Shown here: positions 9,477 through 12,504 of the stretch, one piece after another | How positions within the stretch are numbered: position 1 is the stretch's first letter | How the letters are laid out: each line of letters opens with the position of its first letter | Source: Deinococcus cellulosilyticus NBRC 106333 = KACC 11606 | GTDB taxonomy: Bacteria; Deinococcota; Deinococci; Deinococcales; Deinococcaceae | Assembly: GCF_007990775.1 (NCBI RefSeq) | Contig: NZ_BJXB01000060.1 | Location: 1-12,504, forward strand | Direction: 5' to 3' | DNA: 12,504 nt | The notes under the pieces: generated by a model | What the model was told of the DNA's origin: nothing | Seen by the model: only the letters and a program-made list of their open reading frames with translations | The model's database searches: none | Program-made: the position numbers and the translations under genes

Positions 9477-9499
9477 GAAGTCTTTCTTGACGCATTACC
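9477..9499 (-). repeat. IS3-family terminal inverted repeat, orfA end
   Basis: The reverse complement begins GGTAATGCGTCAAGAAAGA and ends CTTC, matching the other end at 21 of 23 bases. Confidence 0.8.
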
Positions 9500-9555
9500 A
9501 TCAAACCTCCTGGTTGGTGTTTTGATGAGCTCAGTCTCTGACGTGTCTGTGGCCT

Positions 9556-9870
9556 TCACCGCTGGTCAAAGCCCCACCATCTGTTGATGAAGTGGCTGTC
9601 GGTGGGATCAAAGAACATCCCCTGATCCACACAGGCCTCCACCGTCTCTGCCTGAATCCAGCCGATCAATTGACCCGCAAGCAAAAAGGCCACGGTTCTG
9701 ATGCCGTTCTCCCCACTGGGCAGAAGGCTCTGGTGTTCTTGCAGGACGTCCTGATGATCTGTGATCTGGTCTGCATGGAAGTGGCTGGCCAGATCGATCA
9801 CCTTCACGCCAACAAAAGACAGGTGCACCCTTTCTCTGTTGTCATTGCTCCACTGCTTGAAGGCCACCAT
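9556..9870 (-). CDS. Hypothetical protein, possibly 5'-truncated
   Basis: I do not recognise this 104-residue frame. It reads as a plausible globular protein, with alternating hydrophobic stretches (ERVHLSFVGVKVIDL; IRTVAFLLAGQLIGWIQAE) and an aromatic C-terminus (DSHFINRWWGFDQR). No Shine-Dalgarno precedes the ATG at 9870, and the frame is open upstream only to 9901, so the N-terminus may be lost. An overlapping plus-strand frame (9592-9939) has similar third-position GC, so the strand is not certain; I prefer the minus strand for its amino-acid composition. It lies between an IS and other relics and may itself be a remnant. Confidence 0.35.
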   Translation of the reverse strand: MVAFKQWSNDNRERVHLSFVGVKVIDLASHFHADQITDHQDVLQEHQSLLPSGENGIRTVAFLLAGQLIGWIQAETVEACVDQGMFFDPTDSHFINRWWGFDQR

Positions 9871-10140
9871 CAGGAGGCTGCACTGGTGTGCAGTATACTA
9901 CCGGAACCGGAATTTGTGGATGTTGGAGAAGGTGAGTAGCATCCAGAACTCCAAAACGTTTTTGACCACAGGTTTCAGTGTGTTTTGACGCAGCAGTGAA
10001 TCCTGGTTTGGGATTTTGGCGTTCGCGCAGAAGTTCCGGCCGATGACTGAAGCCAAAATAAAAAATTCGGCTTTTCGCCGATTAATATAAATATTGTATC
10101 CCGTTATGCAGTATTCGTCAAGCATTATCAGAGCACACTT
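9871..10140. other. AT-rich intergenic stretch
   Basis: This 270-bp stretch is clearly richer in A/T than its surroundings, especially 10050-10100. It contains one 9-base partial match to the reversed iteron (CCACAGGTT at 9966-9974) and one 8-base match (CCGATTAA at 10078-10085). No convincing gene was found on either strand. Confidence 0.4.
10055..10081 (-). terminator. Possible Rho-independent terminator (minus strand)
   Basis: On the minus strand the stem TCGGC-GAAAA-GCCGA (10067-10081) is followed by ATTTTTTATTTT. The stem is short (5 bp) but GC-rich with a good T-tract. It could end minus-strand transcripts coming from 10444-11055. Confidence 0.4.
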
Positions 10141-10386
10141 GTGGGCCGTAAGTCAGGATCTGGGGGAAAATCAACCTCTCCGCGATGCTGGTCGGAGAGG
10201 ATCATCAAGAACGGCTTGACGCACCAACAGGTGCAAAGCGACAGGTGCAAATCCTGCTGCGGACAAGTTATGTTGCTCCCAAAGCACCCACTGATGCTCA
10301 AATCCGCCCTGGAACTCATTGATAAGCTCATGGTGGGGTGCATTGCTCTCAGAGGAATCGTTCGGGTCACCGGCATGGCTCATCAA
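10141..10386 (+). pseudogene. IS1-family InsA-like transposase remnant
   Basis: The frame contains a degenerate zinc ribbon, SPRCWSERIIKNGLTHQQ then DRCKSCCGQV, followed by ELIDKLMVGCIALRGIVRVTGMA. This matches the N-terminal InsA region of IS1-family elements, where the pattern is CPxC...KNG...C..CGRQF followed by the HTH ending in GIARVTGVS. The first cysteine of the ribbon is Ser here (one base from Cys), and CGRQF is degraded to CCGQV. Homology stops at about 10386 and the InsB catalytic part is absent. The GTG at 10141 is only the first start in frame; the true one may be lost. The fragment is non-functional. Confidence 0.6.
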
Positions 10387-10443
10387 CGGGGTTTTGACTT
10401 TAAGACACCCTGACGAAATACCTCTTCGGTTTGAACGCTTTTC

Positions 10444-11055
10444 TCACCCTGTGTCCCCTGGTGAATGTAAGACCTGCCTGATCCATAGAGGAACCTGGGG
10501 TGTTTGTACAATAAGCTGAATTTCGGGATCTGGGAGTCGACGTTTGAGCGTGTGCAGCACCTTTTGGGTCACATTTCTTTTTCCCAGGGCCATCAACACA
10601 GCCACCACCTCACCTGCGGCAGTGCCGTGCAACACAAAAGCACCTTCAGATCGGTGACGCATGTGCACCTGAACCCCATTGATGTTCAGGGTGGTGCTGG
10701 GCCCGGTGGTTTCCATCAACCTCTGCATCTGGTGCTGGGTGGTGAGTTGCCACTTGACCAGCAGGGCTTCCACAGCAAGACGCACTTTGCACTGGTGTTT
10801 CCTTGCCCAGTGTTGGACGACCAGCTCAGGTTTCGGAGGAACGATACCCACCCAGCGGCTTCTTTCGGGTTTCTGGTAGAGGCCATGGGAAGCGCGAATG
10901 ATCAACGGATCTTTTTCCTGGACCATTCGACTCAGCACCGTGTAAACGCGACTATTGTTCACACCCAGTTTCTCAGCGAGTTGACCCACCGAAAACAGGG
11001 TGCCTTTTTTGAGGCGGTGAACATATTGAATGGTGCGTTTACGAAGGGATTCCAC
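10444..11055 (-). CDS. AbiEi/DUF6088-like antitoxin, orphan
   Basis: About 203 residues. The N-terminal winged helix (KKGTLFSVGQLAEKLGVNNS, then RVYTVLSRMVQEKD) and the following LYQKPERSRWVGIVPPKPEL match the pattern of DUF6088/type IV AbiEi-family antitoxins, transcriptional regulators that repress their own operon and counter an AbiEii nucleotidyltransferase toxin. The middle part (TTGPSTTLNINGVQVHMRHR) resembles the family's C-terminal domain. I chose GTG 11055 because AAGGAG (11061-11066) lies 5 nt upstream; a GTG at 11061 overlaps that site. The gene appears intact, but no toxin gene follows: downstream lies the IS1 remnant on the opposite strand. The partner was probably lost, or sits elsewhere. 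The family call is from pattern memory and is moderately secure. Confidence 0.65.
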   Translation of the reverse strand: MESLRKRTIQYVHRLKKGTLFSVGQLAEKLGVNNSRVYTVLSRMVQEKDPLIIRASHGLYQKPERSRWVGIVPPKPELVVQHWARKHQCKVRLAVEALLVKWQLTTQHQMQRLMETTGPSTTLNINGVQVHMRHRSEGAFVLHGTAAGEVVAVLMALGKRNVTQKVLHTLKRRLPDPEIQLIVQTPQVPLWIRQVLHSPGDTG

Positions 11056-11156
11056 GACCACTCCTTGTAAGATTACTGTAGCATGTGCGCATTCGGGTCA
11101 GATGATTCCAGCCAGCGAAAGACGTTTGAAGTTGTTAGGATTTTTTTGACGCCCAG

Positions 11157-11370
11157 TTGATCCGGCATCTGCGCGAAAATTCCAGGGTTCCAGCCCTTAC
11201 TGCCCATGCGTACGACACACCTTCGCCCAGGATTTGCTGGCGTCCAGCAGGAACCTCGCGGTGGTGCAGGAATTCCTGGGGCATTCCAGTCCGGAAACCA
11301 CCAGCACGTTTTACGCCCGCCCCCCCTTTCTCTCCTGGTCAGTGCCATCCAGCAGCTGGAGGAACGCTAG
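11157..11370 (+). pseudogene. Tyrosine recombinase, C-terminal fragment with frameshifts
   Basis: This is the catalytic C-terminus of a phage-integrase/Xer-type recombinase. IRHLREN...VPALTAHA (frame from 11157) continues, after a frameshift near 11210, as RHTFAQDLLA and NLAVVQEFLGHSSPETTSTF (from 11213), then YARPP. The Arg of HxxR, the His of LGH and the nucleophile Tyr (codon 11312-11314) are all visible. A second frameshift in the C7 run at 11320-11326 leads to LLVSAIQQLEER and a TAG at 11368-11370. The N-terminal part is missing. Two indels within 120 bp argue for real decay, although the C7 run could also be a sequencing error. Confidence 0.75.
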
Positions 11371-11472
11371 GTGTTGCAGGATTTGAGCCCCACGGGCTCC
11401 CCCTATGCCCTTGATTACGACGAAAACACACGCAGGGAACTGGAAAAACTCTTTGGAGACGACCATGACTGA
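11371..11472 (+). CDS. Small ORF, possibly tail of the recombinase locus
   Basis: Immediately after the recombinase TAG and in the same frame, 33 codons starting at GTG 11371 end in SPYALDYDENTRRELEKLFG before a TGA at 11470-11472. The charged, helical composition is protein-like and the stop overlaps the next ATG (11465) by 8 bp, as in coupled genes. It may be a genuine small protein, or the tail of a longer ancestral gene cut by the TAG. No family is recognised. Confidence 0.35.
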   Translation: MLQDLSPTGSPYALDYDENTRRELEKLFGDDHD

Positions 11473-11775
11473 ATTCTCCAGCCAAAAAAAGATCCTGGAA
11501 TTGCGGGGGAACAGTTTGACCCTGAGGCACTGAGGGCCTTTCTGGCCCCACTTGTGCGCTACTGCATGACCGGCAAAGACAACCCCTACCTGTTCACCCA
11601 CGCGGTGGACCACCTGATTGAACGCCTGTCTGCCGGTTCAGGTTTCTTGCAGGACCGCTGGATGAACCTGCAGGAAACCTGGACCCTGGAAATCAAAAAG
11701 AAGAGCCGTTTCATGGAGATCGCTTCCTACACGGCCATCCTGCAGATTCCAATCCTGCTCAGGCTGGTGGTGCCC
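11465..11775 (+). pseudogene. Unknown gene, frameshifted and 3'-truncated
   Basis: ATG 11465 is preceded by GGAG (11454-11457) 7 nt upstream. The first frame reads MTEFSSQKKILE and then, after an apparent loss of one A near 11499, continues in another frame as IAGEQFDPEALRAFLAPLVR, YCMTGKDNPYLFTHAVDHLI and WMNLQETWTLEIKKKSRFME to about 11760. There it runs into the antisense of the TGT-like gene, so its 3' end is lost at the same junction that truncates that gene. About 100 codons remain. No family is recognised; the mix of aromatic and helical segments looks like a soluble protein. Confidence 0.5.
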
Positions 11776-11776
11776 A

Positions 11777-12196
11777 CTACAGCTTCCTGCTGGACTGCTG
11801 CTGGTTCTGCTTGGCCCACAAGGCATTGGTGACAGTCCACTCGAAACGCCACCTGCGTTCTTTGGCACCCAACTCCGGGGTAAGCATGAAATCCAGGGTG
11901 AAAGCCGTGTCGGCATGTGCTTCCTGAAAAGACAGCACTTAATCCGGGGTGAGCAGTTCGCTGCCCACCTGGATGGCCGCCCGGTCTTGCATGGGGATCA
12001 GCCTCGCATCTGACCTGCGGCTCACAAACCCACCAGAGTCCACCATCAAGGCCAGCGGGGGACGTTTCTCCGGGGTCATTTGCAGGGCGTACGGGTAGGA
12101 CACCATCACGGTGTCCACCAGCCGGGGCAAATAAGGGCGAATCAGATCGTCCAGAGGGTATCGAGGACCAAAAGTGGTGACTGGGATGAATTTCAT
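11777..12196 (-). pseudogene. TGT/DpdA-like transglycosylase, nonsense-mutated and truncated
   Basis: The first 85 codons from ATG 12196 contain LMVDSGGFVSRRSDARLI; DSGGF is the substrate-site motif of tRNA-guanine transglycosylases and carries a catalytic aspartate. The frame meets TAA at 11939-11941, but continues beyond it in the same frame with VLSFQEAHADTAFTLDFMLT and RWRFEWTVTNALWAKQN, matching the next part of the TIM barrel. CAA to TAA would explain the stop (TPD-Q-VLSFQ). Homology then breaks near 11790 and the frame ends at TAG 11777; a full enzyme would be much longer. GGAGG (12204-12208) lies 7 nt before the ATG, which overlaps the upstream gene's stop (ATGA). The length before DSGGF and its association with a SWIM protein suggest the DNA-modifying DpdA branch rather than housekeeping Tgt; this is inference. 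Confidence 0.6.
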
Positions 12197-12504
12197 GCGG
12201 TTTCCTCCTTGGGAAAAGTCTGCGAGAGGGCCAGGAAGCGCTGCACGGCCAGCAAATGCTTGCAGTCGTGGCCCCTGCGCGAATCAAGGCAATTGCATTT
12301 CCGGGTGAAACCCAGGTTCAGATTCACGGTGCGTGGATCGAACCCCCCCACCTCGAAAACCCCTGGGGTGCTGGTGGGGTGCACGGTGAGTTCCCTTGCC
12401 CGCATCGCCCGGTACCAGGCCTGTTCGTCCAGCTGGGGTTCATCCTGGGGTTGCAGCAGCAGGGGTAGGTCTTCCTTGAAGGTCCAGGCACCACAGGACT
12501 TCAC
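12193..12504 (-). CDS. SWIM zinc-finger protein, C-terminal part
   Basis: The visible 103 residues run off the window edge, so the start is unknown. ELTVHPTSTPGVFEVGGF is followed by the zinc-binding motif CNC-LDSRRGHD-CKH (CxCx8CxH), a clear SWIM domain as found with SNF2/SWI2 ATPases and some transposases. The domain lies at the C-terminus, unlike the N-terminal SWIM of the 1152-residue helicase at 3665-7123. The two differ in sequence, so this is not a duplicate. Its stop overlaps the ATG of the TGT-like gene by 4 bp, so the two were one operon. The zinc ligands are intact; whether the rest of the gene is intact cannot be seen. Confidence 0.75.
   Translation of the reverse strand: MKSCGAWTFKEDLPLLLQPQDEPQLDEQAWYRAMRARELTVHPTSTPGVFEVGGFDPRTVNLNLGFTRKCNCLDSRRGHDCKHLLAVQRFLALSQTFPKEETA

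Larger units (their letters stand above)
8257..9499 (-). mobile_element. Complete IS3-family insertion sequence, 1243 bp
   Basis: The element is bounded by 23-bp terminal inverted repeats (21 of 23 bases identical) and holds orfA (9135-9419) and orfB (8278-9132) on the minus strand with a frameshift signal between them. The orfB stop lies inside one repeat, as is common in the family. If the ends are instead taken at the internal TG...CA, as typical for IS3, the element spans 8262-9494. Neither choice gives a 3-5 bp target duplication (left flank TTACAC or GGTAA, right flank ATCAAA or TTACC). Loss of duplication suggests rearrangement after insertion. It looks capable of transposition. Confidence 0.85.

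Noticed and set aside
8257..9499. GGTAA/TTACC flanks as a target-site duplication
   Set aside because: They are inverted relative to each other, so they belong to the terminal inverted repeat and not to a direct repeat.
9592..9939. A 115-codon plus-strand frame
   Set aside because: Overlaps the minus-strand frame at 9556-9870; composition is less protein-like, though the strand choice is not certain.
9898..10125. A 75-codon minus-strand frame in AT-rich DNA
   Set aside because: No ribosome-binding site or domain, and the start lies in an AT-rich non-coding stretch.
10504..11070. A 188-codon plus-strand frame
   Set aside because: Antisense of the AbiEi-like gene; His-rich composition typical of shadow frames.

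Overview
This window looks like part of a large, decaying accessory replicon (plasmid or megaplasmid), probably from a Deinococcus-like bacterium. The sequence-based reasons are a parA-parB partition operon, an iteron array beside a truncated rep-like gene, -10 boxes placed so close to start codons that leaderless mRNAs are likely, and a dense load of insertion sequences. The taxon is an inference from gene style, not a database match.

Layout. 1-1400 is an IS graveyard: a 5'-truncated IS630-family transposase (minus), the C-terminal quarter of an IS110-family transposase (plus), and an orphan IS3-family orfA (minus), butted together. 1548-3640 is the partition locus on the minus strand: parA and parB overlap by 4 bp and are flanked on both sides by copies of one palindromic motif, which makes it a candidate centromere (parS). 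The ParA carries an in-frame N-terminal Phd/YefM-like antitoxin domain and has a strong internal start for plain ParA. Upstream on the same strand, 3665-7123 encodes a large SWIM-SNF2 helicase, the only long intact non-partition gene. 7526-8260 looks like a replication origin: a GC-rich hairpin, 11 copies of CCGATTAACCTGTGG mostly spaced at multiples of about 11 bp, an AT-rich stretch, then the start of a Rep-like gene. That gene is cut after about 55 codons by a complete 1243-bp IS3-family element (8257-9499) with 23-bp terminal inverted repeats. The rest of rep is not found on the other side.

9500-12504 is mostly broken genes: an unassigned minus-strand ORF, an IS1-family InsA remnant, an apparently intact AbiEi/DUF6088-like antitoxin without a toxin, a frameshifted tyrosine recombinase tail, an unknown frameshifted gene, and, converging on it, a nonsense-mutated gene related to tRNA-guanine transglycosylase/DpdA. 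The last is translationally coupled to a SWIM zinc-finger protein that runs off the window edge.

The working unit is probably snf2-parA-parB plus the two palindromes. The origin beside it appears inactivated, so replication is presumably driven from elsewhere. The most unusual items are the Phd-ParA fusion with its flanking repeated palindromes, and the SWIM plus TGT-like gene pair.
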